Below, piece after piece: positions 7,089 to 15,251 of a stretch of DNA of 64,000 nucleotides. Position numbers and translations under genes: made by a program. A model generated the notes under the pieces. That model had not been told where the DNA came from. It searched no databases and saw only the letters and a list, made by a program, of their open reading frames with translations. This DNA comes from Candidatus Woesearchaeota archaeon (lineage in GTDB: Archaea > Nanobdellota > Nanobdellia > Woesearchaeales > UBA583): contig CP060218.1 in the NCBI GenBank assembly GCA_023898345.1, forward strand, positions 1,178,001 through 1,242,000, given 5' to 3'. Position 1 is the first letter of the stretch, and each line of letters opens with the position of its first letter.

Positions 7089-9908
7089 ATGAACGACGAA
7101 CATCCATCCCTTCGTACAGAGCACTGGCACAGAGTCTGGGAAGAAAAAGGTCTTTTTCTTAACAACCCTGATGAACGTACAAAATTTTTTGTTAATTTTC
7201 CTTTTCCTTATGTGAATGGTTATCCTCACTTGGGCCATCTCTTCTCTTTCATGCGCTGTGATGTTATGGCGCGCTACAAAAGACTCAAAGGTTTTAATGT
7301 GCTTTTTTCTCAAGGCTTTCATGCAACGGGACAGCCCATTGTCGCTGCAGCCCAACTCGTTAAAGATAGAGATGAAAAACAGATTGCACTTCTTCTCCAG
7401 ATTGGTATTCCTGAAAGTGACATTCCCTTGTTTGAAAATCCTGAACACTGGATAAGCTTCTTTTCAAAGGCATGGAAGGAAGACTTGAAAAAAGCGGGAG
7501 CTTCTATTGACTGGAGGCGCTCCTTCATCACGACAGACATAAACCCTCCTTTCGACAAGTTTGTTCGCTGGCAATACAATAAACTTCAGGAAAAAGGTTA
7601 CATTGTAAAGGGTTCTCATCCTGTCGTGTGGTGTCCAAAGGCAAAGCAACCTATTGGCGATCATGACCGAAAGGAAGGAGAAGGTGTGACACCAGAGGAA
7701 GTAACATTAGTGAAGTTTACAGACAGTAAGGGAAGAGTGTATCCTGCAATGACGTTTCGGCCTGAAACTGTTTTTGGTGTTTCCAATATGTGGATAAACC
7801 CTGAAGGAGAATATGTAGAAGTTGAAGTTCTTGATCAAAAAAGAAAACAAATTTGGATTGTTTCAAAGGATTGTGTGTATTCTCTTGAAATGCAACACTT
7901 CTCGCCAAAGGAACTTTCTTCTCTTAAGGGAAAGGAACTTCTTGATGAGGAACTTATTAATCCTGTAACGCACGACAAAGTTCCAGTTCTTCCTGCTTCT
8001 TTTGTCGACATGTCCAATGGTACGGGCGTCGTCATGTCTGTTCCTGCTCACGCTCCCTACGACTACGTTGCATTGCGCGATCTCAAAAAAGAACTTCCGA
8101 TTATTGCTCTCATCAAGGTTTCAGGATATGGAAAAATTCCTGCAAAAGACATTGTTGAACGCATGGGAATTAAAGACCAACTTGATCCGAAATTAAAGGA
8201 AGCGACAAAGGAATTGTACAAAAAGGAACACCACACAGGAATTATTACTGAGCAAATTAAGGAATTTGAAGGGAAGAGTGTTTCTGAAGCTAAGGAGGCG
8301 CTTATTACTCAGTTCAAGGAAAAGGGATTTGCAACAAGTTACTATACTTTGACGCAGCCAGTAATTTCTCGGCAAAATGCGCGCGCTGTCGTTGCTCTTG
8401 TTGATAATCAATACTTCCTCAATTATTCCAATCCTGAATGGAAAAAGCTTGCTCATGAGTGTGTTGACAAGATGCGCTTTTATCCTGAACAGACTCGACA
8501 AAATTATCATTACACAATTGACTGGCTCAAAGATTGGGCTTGTGCGCGCGACAAAGGAATTGGAACGAGACTTCCTTGGGATGAGGCTTGGCTTATTGAA
8601 TCGCTTTCTGATTCCACCATTTACATGGCTTACTACACAATTGCTCATTACCTTCAAAATCCAGATCATTATAATATAAAGATTGAAAAAATTGGTGATT
8701 CATTTTTCACTTATGTTTTTCTCGGCGAAGGAAAACCTAGTGTTGTAGCAAAAGAAAGTGGGATTTCAGAAGATCTTCTTCAAAGTATCAGAGAGGAGTT
8801 TCTTTATTGGTATGAAGGCGGCTATGATTTTAGAAGTTCTGGAAAAGATCTTATTCAAAACCATTTGACTTTTTCGCTCTTTCATCATACTGCGCTCTTT
8901 CCAAAGGAACACTGGCCTTCTGGAATTTCTGTAAACGGATACATTCTTTTGAATAATGAAAAAATGTCCAAATCAAAGGGAAACTTCATTACGTTTCGAG
9001 AAGCAATTGAACAGTATGGTGTTGATGCAAGTAGGTTCGCCATGGCATTTGCAAGTGATGTAACTTTGGATGATGCTAATTTTGACACGACGCTGGCTCT
9101 TGGTTTTAACGGGAAGCTTGCTGCGATGATGGAATTTGCAAAGGATCAGTATGGAAAAGGACGAGAGGAGTACAAAAGAATTGATAGCTGGTTCGATTAT
9201 GTTCTTGATCAGACTATCGATGCTTGTGATAAACATTACAATAATTCCGAGACGCGCTCTGCCATGCAGGTTGCGTACTTTGATTTGTCGAATCATTTGA
9301 AGTGGTACACAAAAAGAACTGGCGGAAGTTACAATAAAGAAGTTATTAGTCGCTGCATCTTGACTCAAGCTCTGCTTTTGGCGCCTGTTCTTGCTCATAC
9401 AGCAGAGGAACTTTTTGAGCTTTTAGGACAGAACTGTCTTGCAAGTCAAGCTGGCTGGCCGACAAAGAAAGGGGAAGCTTTGGACTGGATGACGGAGAGG
9501 GAGCAGTTTATTAGTGTTGATCTTGTGAGTCGTATTAACAAAGTGAAGGAAATGAAGAATCTCGAAAAGATTTCCTCGCTTACGATTGTACAAGCGCCAA
9601 AGTTAAAGTTTGAACTCTTCGATGCCATAAAATTTCTTCTTGAGGAAAAAAAGGACTTCAAAGAAATTCTTATGCACCTTAATGAGAAGTTTCCCGAGGA
9701 GAAAAAGTTTATTGCAAAGTTTCTTCCAAAAGTCTTCAAAGAAGGAATTACCAATTACATTAAAGAAGAAGAAGAAAGAGAAATTCTTGAGTCTCTTCTT
9801 GCTTTTCTTGAACGCGAATATTCTTGTAAGATTGTCTTGAAGACTGCGAGTGAGTTTGGTGAGGCTAGCACGGCAATTCCCGCTCAGCCGGCGATCGTTG
9901 TGGAATAA
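7089..9908 (+). CDS. leuS: Leucyl-tRNA synthetase, archaeal type
   Basis: Charges tRNA-Leu. At 939 residues it has the usual length of archaeal/eukaryotic-type LeuRS. The class I HIGH equivalent is HLGH (residues 47-50) in VNGYPHLGHLFSFMRCDVMA, and KMSKS is at 625-629. The inserted CP1 editing domain lies between them (TFRPETVFGVSNMWINPEG; TGVVMSVPAHAPYDY). The C-terminal extension ends with SEFGEASTAIPAQPAIVVE, typical of archaeal LeuRS. The gene is transcribed alone and is divergent from a hypothetical gene. Its A/T box (7044-7054) is about 40 nt upstream, so a leader of roughly 14 nt is expected, unlike most genes here. Confidence 0.97.
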   Translation: MNDEHPSLRTEHWHRVWEEKGLFLNNPDERTKFFVNFPFPYVNGYPHLGHLFSFMRCDVMARYKRLKGFNVLFSQGFHATGQPIVAAAQLVKDRDEKQIALLLQIGIPESDIPLFENPEHWISFFSKAWKEDLKKAGASIDWRRSFITTDINPPFDKFVRWQYNKLQEKGYIVKGSHPVVWCPKAKQPIGDHDRKEGEGVTPEEVTLVKFTDSKGRVYPAMTFRPETVFGVSNMWINPEGEYVEVEVLDQKRKQIWIVSKDCVYSLEMQHFSPKELSSLKGKELLDEELINPVTHDKVPVLPASFVDMSNGTGVVMSVPAHAPYDYVALRDLKKELPIIALIKVSGYGKIPAKDIVERMGIKDQLDPKLKEATKELYKKEHHTGIITEQIKEFEGKSVSEAKEALITQFKEKGFATSYYTLTQPVISRQNARAVVALVDNQYFLNYSNPEWKKLAHECVDKMRFYPEQTRQNYHYTIDWLKDWACARDKGIGTRLPWDEAWLIESLSDSTIYMAYYTIAHYLQNPDHYNIKIEKIGDSFFTYVFLGEGKPSVVAKESGISEDLLQSIREEFLYWYEGGYDFRSSGKDLIQNHLTFSLFHHTALFPKEHWPSGISVNGYILLNNEKMSKSKGNFITFREAIEQYGVDASRFAMAFASDVTLDDANFDTTLALGFNGKLAAMMEFAKDQYGKGREEYKRIDSWFDYVLDQTIDACDKHYNNSETRSAMQVAYFDLSNHLKWYTKRTGGSYNKEVISRCILTQALLLAPVLAHTAEELFELLGQNCLASQAGWPTKKGEALDWMTEREQFISVDLVSRINKVKEMKNLEKISSLTIVQAPKLKFELFDAIKFLLEEKKDFKEILMHLNEKFPEEKKFIAKFLPKVFKEGITNYIKEEEEREILESLLAFLEREYSCKIVLKTASEFGEASTAIPAQPAIVVE

Positions 9909-9936
9909 AAGTTTGAAAAAATTTATTGAGAATGGT

Positions 9937-10050
9937 CGAAAAACCTAAAATTTTGATTTGGTTTTTGATCTTCTCAAAAGATAAGCTCGTAAAACCCCCT
10001 CAAATTTGAGGACTCGTTGCTCTCGTCTCACAAATTATGTAGGTTTTTCG
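9937..10050. repeat. Inverted-repeat intergenic structure
   Basis: Perfect 11-bp inverted arms CGAAAAACCTA (9937-9947) and TAGGTTTTTCG (10040-10050) enclose about 90 bp that also contains a 14-bp palindrome, CCTCAAATTTGAGG (9998-10011). It lies between the convergent leuS and a membrane-protein gene. It could act as a two-way terminator, be a small RNA, or be a mobile-element relic. Confidence 0.5.
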
Positions 10051-10057
10051 TAGCCCT

Positions 10058-10411
10058 CTATTTCAAAAGATAAAGAATAAAACCTAAGAAAAGTAAGAGA
10101 AGCCCGAAAAGTGGCGCAGTAAAAAAACTTGGAACTTGCAACAGAGAAAGTACTGTTAGGATAAGACCGTACAAAAGGAAGAGTGCTCCTAGTCCCATGA
10201 GGAAAAGTGCTGAAAACATGATTGCAGTTTTTCGTATTTCTCTTTTTACTTTTCTTTCAATTTTTTTGACAAGGCGAACAGTAAATTCTTGTTTCAAATC
10301 ATCCATATGCTGCTTTGCTGCTGAAAGAAGTATTTCTTTTATCTTTCTCTTAATGAACTCTTCAATTTCCTCAAAAAATGAGGATTTTTGTTTTTTCTCT
10401 TTGCCGAACAT
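10058..10411 (-). CDS. Small two-TM membrane protein
   Basis: A 117-residue integral membrane protein, not assigned to a named family. A basic, charged N-terminal amphipathic region (about residues 1-62, KEKKQKSSFFEEIEEFIKR onwards) is followed by two hydrophobic segments (about 63-88 and 92-117). The layout resembles small holin-like or membrane-scaffold proteins, but no function can be claimed. The palindromic box ATTTATAAAT (around 10432-10441) is 26 nt upstream of the ATG, supporting this start and a leaderless transcript. Confidence 0.65.
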   Translation of the reverse strand: MFGKEKKQKSSFFEEIEEFIKRKIKEILLSAAKQHMDDLKQEFTVRLVKKIERKVKREIRKTAIMFSALFLMGLGALFLLYGLILTVLSLLQVPSFFTAPLFGLLLLFLGFILYLLK

Positions 10412-10508
10412 GGGCTAGGCTAATACTCGAAAATTTATAAATTTGAAGGGTGAAACATCTGTTTTCCTTAGAAGCATTTATATGAAGAAAGATATTAGCT
10501 CTCACAAA

Positions 10509-10850
10509 ATGAGACAAACTCTAACATACGCCCTTGCACTTTGTGCGTCTTTAGCTGCTGCTCCAGGCCCTGCTTTTTCTCAGCAAGTTGCTGAAATTGG
10601 CTGGACTACTAATCCTACCAGCAAAGTAAACCCCTCCCGCCAACTTGTACTTGCAGAGGTTAAAAACCGTGGTTTGGAGACCAAATTCATCGTAGGGTAC
10701 CAAGGAGAACCCTTTGAAGAGGTTCATTGTTACTTTGATTCTTCTCGCGGTAGCAATGAAGTTCAAATTAAGGGAAGGGCTCCGACTTCGATTCCTGCTG
10801 AAAAACTCTCCGACCTTTGTAGGGAGGCATATTCCAGAGGAAACTACTGA
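10509..10850 (+). CDS. Small secreted protein, 113 aa
   Basis: Not recognised. The chosen start (MRQTLTYALALCASLAAAP) gives a clean Sec signal peptide with a cleavage-type PAFSQQ at about residues 21-26. The mature part is about 90 residues with two Cys (HCYFDSS, LCREAYS) that could form a disulphide. The frame is open further upstream (TTG 10443, ATG 10482), but the TATA box TTTATATG (10477-10484) sits about 28 nt before the ATG at 10509, which fits a leaderless start there. A dispersed repeat copy lies just downstream. Confidence 0.55.
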   Translation: MRQTLTYALALCASLAAAPGPAFSQQVAEIGWTTNPTSKVNPSRQLVLAEVKNRGLETKFIVGYQGEPFEEVHCYFDSSRGSNEVQIKGRAPTSIPAEKLSDLCREAYSRGNY

Positions 10851-10876
10851 GAATTTTGAAAAAACTCAAATCTTCG

Positions 10877-10949
10877 TCCCTTAGCTTGGGCTTGTACCCT
10901 ACAGCTCCGCCCCGGCAGGGGTAGACACAGTTTAGCACTTTTTTTACTC
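10877..10949 (-). repeat. Dispersed two-hairpin element, copy F
   Basis: A diverged copy in minus orientation: AGTAAA...GTGCTAAACTGTGTC, then CCCC-TGCC-GGGG, then an AGCT ... AGCT stem enclosing GGG-TACAAG-CCC, then AAGCTAAGG. The paired bases differ from copy B but pairing is kept in both hairpins. Confidence 0.65.
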
Positions 10950-11031
10950 TTAAAAAAATACTTTTTACACTTGTTAGCTTTCTTTGAAAGTTCTCAATAC
11001 TTTAATAAAGGAATAGGCTTTGGATGGCTGT

Positions 11032-12000
11032 ATGAAAGAACTGAAAGAAGTGGCTTTGGACTGCCTTGTTTCTTATGTGAAAGAACATAACTTTTGTCTC
11101 AAACATGCAAGTGAAGCGTTCTTTGTTCTTCCTCTTCTCTTCAAGGAGAAACATAGTTTGGCTCAAAAATATCTTGATTATGTCCTCTCGCATCAGACTA
11201 AGGAGGGAGACTTCGACTTTGGACAGCTTGAGTTTGACGACGGCAAATGTGGTGTTAGTGAATTTCTTTTTGCTAGTGAACAGCTTTTGTGCAAGCTTGA
11301 ACTGTGCAGTCCTGAACTTCTCAAGGGCATTCAGAAAGCAAGTTCTTTTCTTCTCCAACATGTTGATGAATTGTATCTTCTCTACTATGAATATTCTGCA
11401 AAGGGAAAACTGACGTTCAAAGCGAAAAAGAATGCCTATCTTCTTTCTTGCCTTTCTTCACTTAGCGACAAACTTAATGAACTTGGCCAGACAAAGGAAG
11501 CTGATGCTTTGTACATGGTGCTTGCTAAGTTGCAGCTTGGTTTTGAACGCTATTTTTATCATAAAAGCAAGGGTGTTCTTTTGTCTCGCTTTTATCCTCA
11601 AATGAGAAAGTACAAACTTGCTAATTCTTTGTATTCCCTTAAACTGCTTACACTTTACCCTTTGGATCTTTCTTTACGAAATAAGTTGCTTAGTCAGGAA
11701 CTTGCAGAGATTATGAAAAAGGAAAAGACAAGAGATATTCTCGTGATTCTCTCTGCTTTGAAGGCTTCACGACCTGAACAGTTCGCAAAGGAATGTGAAA
11801 AGCAAAAAAACATTCTTTCTCACTTTCCTGTCTCTTTGAATATTCGTAAAAAATCATATGCTATTTACAAATCTCTTTTTAGAAATGCTCCTTTGCAAAC
11901 AATAACTGTAAAGCGAGGAAAAAGTGAACTTGATTTGATTGATTATAATGATCCTAGTACAGCTTTGGAAGTGCTGCTTTTACTTGAAGATGATGAGTGA
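11032..12000 (+). CDS. Hypothetical helical protein, 322 aa
   Basis: Not recognised. It is almost entirely alpha-helical, Leu- and Lys-rich, with repeated helix pairs suggesting an alpha/alpha solenoid or toroid (KYLDYVLSHQTKEGDFDFG; LANSLYSLKLLTLYPLDLSL). There is no signal peptide or membrane segment. The box TTTAATAAAG (11001-11010) is about 27 nt upstream of the ATG at 11032, so I preferred it to the in-frame TTG at 11020. The stop overlaps the start of nth (ATGAGTGA), so the two genes are translationally coupled. A role connected with DNA repair is possible but only contextual. Confidence 0.65.
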   Translation: MKELKEVALDCLVSYVKEHNFCLKHASEAFFVLPLLFKEKHSLAQKYLDYVLSHQTKEGDFDFGQLEFDDGKCGVSEFLFASEQLLCKLELCSPELLKGIQKASSFLLQHVDELYLLYYEYSAKGKLTFKAKKNAYLLSCLSSLSDKLNELGQTKEADALYMVLAKLQLGFERYFYHKSKGVLLSRFYPQMRKYKLANSLYSLKLLTLYPLDLSLRNKLLSQELAEIMKKEKTRDILVILSALKASRPEQFAKECEKQKNILSHFPVSLNIRKKSYAIYKSLFRNAPLQTITVKRGKSELDLIDYNDPSTALEVLLLLEDDE

Positions 12001-12649
12001 AAAATCCTTACTTGAAATCATTAGGGTTCTTCAAGAAGAGTCTTTAGCCTGGGATGTTCCTGTTGTTACTTTGATTGCTCTTCAAGAAAGGAATCCTTTC
12101 AAGGTTCTTCTTTCAACTCTTTTGAGTCTGCGTACAAAGGATGAGGTGACGATTGAAGCTTCTCGACGATTGTTTGTACTTCTTCAAAAACCGAACGACA
12201 TTTTCTCTGTTTCTGAAAGCCAAATTCAAAAAGCAATTTATCCTGTTGGTTTTTACAAACGCAAGAGCAAAGTTATCTCCGATATTTGTCGTCGTCTTGT
12301 CGAAGAGTTTGACTCAAAAGTTCCGGATGACTTGGATGTGCTTCTTAGCTTTGACGGTGTTGGACGCAAAACTGCTAATCTTGTCCTGAGTGAAGGCTAT
12401 CAAATTCCTGCTATGTGTGTCGATACGCATGTTCACAGAATTTCAAACCGATTTGGTTTTATTGAAACTAAAACTCCTGAACAAAGTGAAATGGCACTGC
12501 GAGAAAAACTTCCAAAGGAATATTGGAATGCTTACAATACTCTGCTTGTAGCTTTTGGGCAGAAAATTTGTCGGCCAATTAGTCCGCATTGCAGTTCTTG
12601 TCCGGTTGCTGGACTTTGTCTGCGTGTTGGTGTTGAAAAAAATCGCTAA
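11993..12649 (+). CDS. nth: Endonuclease III, DNA glycosylase/AP lyase
   Basis: Removes oxidised pyrimidines and nicks the resulting abasic sites in base-excision repair. The 218-residue protein has the helix-hairpin-helix (LLSFDGVGRKTANLVL) with the catalytic-type Lys of GRKTA, the conserved Asp of VDTHVHRISNRFG, and a C-terminal [4Fe-4S] ligand set C-x6-C-x2-C-x5-C (CRPISPHCSSCPVAGLC). The start overlaps the stop of the preceding gene; the ATG three bases earlier (11990) is equally possible. It is convergent with the pilin gene cluster, only 2 nt apart. Confidence 0.95.
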   Translation: MSEKSLLEIIRVLQEESLAWDVPVVTLIALQERNPFKVLLSTLLSLRTKDEVTIEASRRLFVLLQKPNDIFSVSESQIQKAIYPVGFYKRKSKVISDICRRLVEEFDSKVPDDLDVLLSFDGVGRKTANLVLSEGYQIPAMCVDTHVHRISNRFGFIETKTPEQSEMALREKLPKEYWNAYNTLLVAFGQKICRPISPHCSSCPVAGLCLRVGVEKNR

Positions 12650-12651
12650 TA

Positions 12652-13191
12652 TTAGGTTCTCACAAAATCAATGAGAACTTCCCCATTGTTATCTGAGCTA
12701 ACTCTTATTCTTTTGTTGCCCCCTGCAAAAAGGGATTCATTATAGTAAGAGACATAAATGTCCGGGTCTGCTGTTGCTTCGTACGTACACAGGGTACAGT
12801 TTATTCGAATATAATTTTCACTTGGCTGATATGTAACGTATGCTTTTCCTTCTGGACCCCGACCAGTAAAATAGGACACATTAATGTAATCAAAAAATAC
12901 TGGCCCTGAACCCATATCAGCTCCGTTGACATGAACAATAGTTATATTTTCAATGTTATCAGAATATGTTTGAATAAGAGTAATTCTTTCTCCGTACCCT
13001 TGCAGGTAAATTTTTTCAACAACGTCCATAAGAGCATTCATGTTTTTATTGATAGCTTCTACATCTAAAACTTCTTTTGATTCAACACTTGTTTTAAGAA
13101 AAAGTCCGCCTAACACTGCAATCAGAGAAAAAGCTAATCCTACAATTACAAGATATTCTATAGAAGACTGATTTTTTTTTTCTTGTAACAT
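12652..13191 (-). CDS. Type IV pilin-like protein (class III signal peptide)
   Basis: A 179-residue secreted or pilus-associated protein. The short basic leader MLQEKKNQ is followed by SSIEYLVIVGLAFSLIAVL, the class III (archaeal pilin) motif with Glu at the +5-type position after the prepilin peptidase site. The rest is beta-rich and ends NNGEVLIDFVRT. It carries one Cys pair (CTLC, about residue 134) and several NxS/T sequons. It follows the major-pilin-like gene by 21 nt, so the two are probably co-transcribed. It is likely a minor pilin or adhesin subunit of the pilus encoded upstream. Confidence 0.8.
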   Translation of the reverse strand: MLQEKKNQSSIEYLVIVGLAFSLIAVLGGLFLKTSVESKEVLDVEAINKNMNALMDVVEKIYLQGYGERITLIQTYSDNIENITIVHVNGADMGSGPVFFDYINVSYFTGRGPEGKAYVTYQPSENYIRINCTLCTYEATADPDIYVSYYNESLFAGGNKRIRVSSDNNGEVLIDFVRT

Positions 13192-13212
13192 CTTGTAAAA
13201 AGAAAAAATAGT

Positions 13213-13857
13213 TTATTGGCTTATTACAATTCTAATAGGCCCTTTACTTGGTACACTTAGACCAGTTTTAGGAGTTACTACGCCAATTGTTAATTCTCCC
13301 TCAAGTACATCGTTAAGGAGAAGGTTTCCCACGGTTGGAGCATTAGCAGCATTTCCAATGGTAGCTGGAGTTGGTCCTGTTCCACCACAGATAAGGCTAA
13401 TCATACCTTGCTGCCCGTTAAGGAAAGGGACACCTGTTGGCCTTGTAAGGGCTGTCACAGCTGCATCATCACATGCACCTGCTTGATCTGTGTCACAACC
13501 TGCAATCCCATTAGTGTCAAGGTTTTCAACCTTATATGAGTAACAGCTATTTCCGAGTGAATCAATAATTTCTCCTCCGTCATAGTTGATGAGTGCTTGT
13601 TTTGCTCCAATATAACTAAAGACAATCCTCATCTCGTTTACATTGTCACCATTTGCAGCATCATTTGAGTAAGCTAAAGACTCAGCAGCTGAACCTCTCA
13701 ACTGATTATTCAAATCAACCTTATTAGGAAGCAATGACCCAAAGTCGACAAAGCTGAAGATGAGTGCTCCTACGATAAGAACAACCAGCAACATCCAACC
13801 ATAAGTCATGAGGAACTCAATGGCAGCCTGTCCACGATTACTTTTGTTAAAAGCCAT
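13213..13857 (-). CDS. Archaeal type IV pilin (class III signal peptide)
   Basis: A 214-residue pilin. The leader MAFNKSNRG is followed by QAAIEFLMTYGWMLLVVLIVGALI, a class III signal peptide and hydrophobic helix widespread in DPANN and other archaea; processing is expected before QAAIEF. The C-terminal domain is beta-rich and has paired Cys (SCYSYKV, CDTDQAGACDD, LICGG). It is separated from the membrane-machinery genes by 329 bp holding two repeats and an A/T box (13870-13889), so the pilins probably have their own promoter and higher expression. Confidence 0.85.
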   Translation of the reverse strand: MAFNKSNRGQAAIEFLMTYGWMLLVVLIVGALIFSFVDFGSLLPNKVDLNNQLRGSAAESLAYSNDAANGDNVNEMRIVFSYIGAKQALINYDGGEIIDSLGNSCYSYKVENLDTNGIAGCDTDQAGACDDAAVTALTRPTGVPFLNGQQGMISLICGGTGPTPATIGNAANAPTVGNLLLNDVLEGELTIGVVTPKTGLSVPSKGPIRIVISQ

Positions 13858-13934
13858 GCTTTATCTCAAATATATATAGATTAAATAATTTAGTCATCCC
13901 TGCAAAGTAAATTATTTTCAATTCTTCTGTCTTT

Positions 13935-14010
13935 AAGTGAAGAAATCGCTAAAATATGCTTCTCCCAATCGGAGCAGAGCTGCGAGGTATAATACCCAGC
14001 TAAGGAATTA
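13935..14010 (+). repeat. Dispersed two-hairpin element, copy B (best-preserved)
   Basis: Reads AAGTGAAGAAATCGCTAAAA..., then CTCC-CAAUC-GGAG (hairpin I), then AGCTG-CGA-GGTATAATACC-CAGCT (hairpin II), ending AAGGAATTAAAAAAA. Hairpin II has a 5-bp base, a 3-nt bulge and a 4-bp top. Confidence 0.75.
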
Positions 14011-14080
14011 AAAAAACGTAAATAGAGAAAAAGGAAAAAGTTCATAACAATTGGAAAACGATTCTAAAAAAAATCTAGTC

Positions 14081-14140
14081 TCGTCCACAAAAGTAATTAT
14101 TTTCGTCTCCTCTCCACTCACTTCGTTCGTTTGCTATATA
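14081..14140 (+). repeat. Second repeat family, copy 1
   Basis: Begins TCGTCCACAAAAGTAATTAT and continues through a pyrimidine-rich CGTCTCCTCTCCACTCA. It matches 62951-63009 at 37 of the first 40 positions. It lies between the tadC-like stop and the pilin promoter. Confidence 0.75.
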
Positions 14141-14186
14141 GTGTTCTCAAAGTTAAGAACTTCTGAGGAACACCATATCTCCTTTC

Positions 14187-15245
14187 CTAAAAGTTGACAA
14201 CTCCGCTGAAAACTCCAAGGAGTAGATCTGAAAACCAAGAGTACAGGAAAAGTGTCACTAAAATGTAAAAGGGAAGGTACTTTAATGCTTCATAGTATTT
14301 TTCGTTTTTCAATTGTGAGGTTATGAGAGAGGAAAAAAAGGTGATGACAGTAAGCATAGAGAAGGAAAAAATTTTCAAATATATTGGAAATTCTGCTGGC
14401 ACGGTACCAATTCCTGTAAAAACTGTGGAGTCTGTTCCTGTTAAGAGGCTGAACAAACTTCCTATGAATGTCAAAAGTGTGAGAGCTAAAGCAAATAGGA
14501 GTGGAGCCACAATTAATGTTATTGCTCTTATAATAATGGAAAATCCTGAGGAATTTGCCTTTATCTCTTCATCAAGAGCATAAATCCTTTTGAGGTTTTT
14601 TGAAATTTTTCCTAAGGGTGCCGCCAGATATCCTCCTCCATTCATACCTTCTTCGATTAGAAAAATGGTACGATTTAGGATGGGAGAATTAAAACGATTT
14701 CTAAAATCTTCAAGTGCACTTAATACACTATAGCCCATAATAACTTTTTCGTTGATGAGTGCTACTTCTTTTAGAAGGGCCTTTTGTTCTGGCCTCACAG
14801 ATTTTATGAGAGCTTTTTCAATTGAAATTCCACCTTTCAAATTTGAAACAAGAGAATCAATAAAATCAGGCAGATCTCTTTCAATTTCTGCTTCTGTTGC
14901 TTTGAAACGTGAATCAACATAGAAAAGAAATGCAAAAATTGCAAAATAAAAAACTAAGAGAGAAAGAAGAAACCAACTTACAAAAATAATACCTACTTTG
15001 TAAGGAAAAAAGCTCATGTAGGAACTAAAGAGATGAACAAGATGAGGATACAAGAAAATATATGCTATTAATGAACAGATAAGAGATACGAAAAAAAGGT
15101 TTGTTATGATAAAATAATTGAGATTATCTTGATACACTTTTTGATAAACTTCTTCAAGATGTTTCTTAAAAGAAAAAGTGTAAACTTTTTGTGGTGTGAG
15201 AAGTTTTCCCAATTCTGCTTTATTTACTTTATTTAGATTGACCAT
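14187..15245 (-). CDS. Type IV pilus assembly membrane protein, TadC/GspF family
   Basis: A 352-residue inner-membrane platform protein. A basic N-terminus leads to two hydrophobic segments (about residues 45-70 and 87-115). A cytoplasmic GspF/T2SF domain follows (ERDLPDFIDSLVSNLKGGIS through EEGMNGGGYLAAPLGKISKNL), then further TM segments to the C-terminus. In archaeal pili such proteins act with the ATPase to extrude pilin subunits. It overlaps no neighbour but starts 6 nt after the TadB-like stop, so it belongs to the same operon. Confidence 0.85.
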   Translation of the reverse strand: MVNLNKVNKAELGKLLTPQKVYTFSFKKHLEEVYQKVYQDNLNYFIITNLFFVSLICSLIAYIFLYPHLVHLFSSYMSFFPYKVGIIFVSWFLLSLLVFYFAIFAFLFYVDSRFKATEAEIERDLPDFIDSLVSNLKGGISIEKALIKSVRPEQKALLKEVALINEKVIMGYSVLSALEDFRNRFNSPILNRTIFLIEEGMNGGGYLAAPLGKISKNLKRIYALDEEIKANSSGFSIIIRAITLIVAPLLFALALTLLTFIGSLFSLLTGTDSTVFTGIGTVPAEFPIYLKIFSFSMLTVITFFSSLITSQLKNEKYYEALKYLPFYILVTLFLYSWFSDLLLGVFSGVVNF

Positions 15246-15251
15246 TTTTTC

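Larger units (their letters stand above)
13858..14186. other. Long intergenic region between pilus machinery and pilins
   Basis: No gene is visible. It holds the pilin promoter (A/T-rich, 13870-13889), repeat copy B (13935-14010) and a second-family repeat (14081-14140). A short imperfect hairpin (GTTCTCAAAGTTAAGAAC, 14142-14159) lies downstream of the tadC-like stop and may end that transcript. Confidence 0.5.

Noticed and set aside
6980..7448. Upstream part of the 300-codon minus-strand frame that covers the start of leuS
   Set aside because: It runs antisense through conserved leuS codons, including the HIGH region; the residues look like a shadow and a promoter-like box lies inside it.
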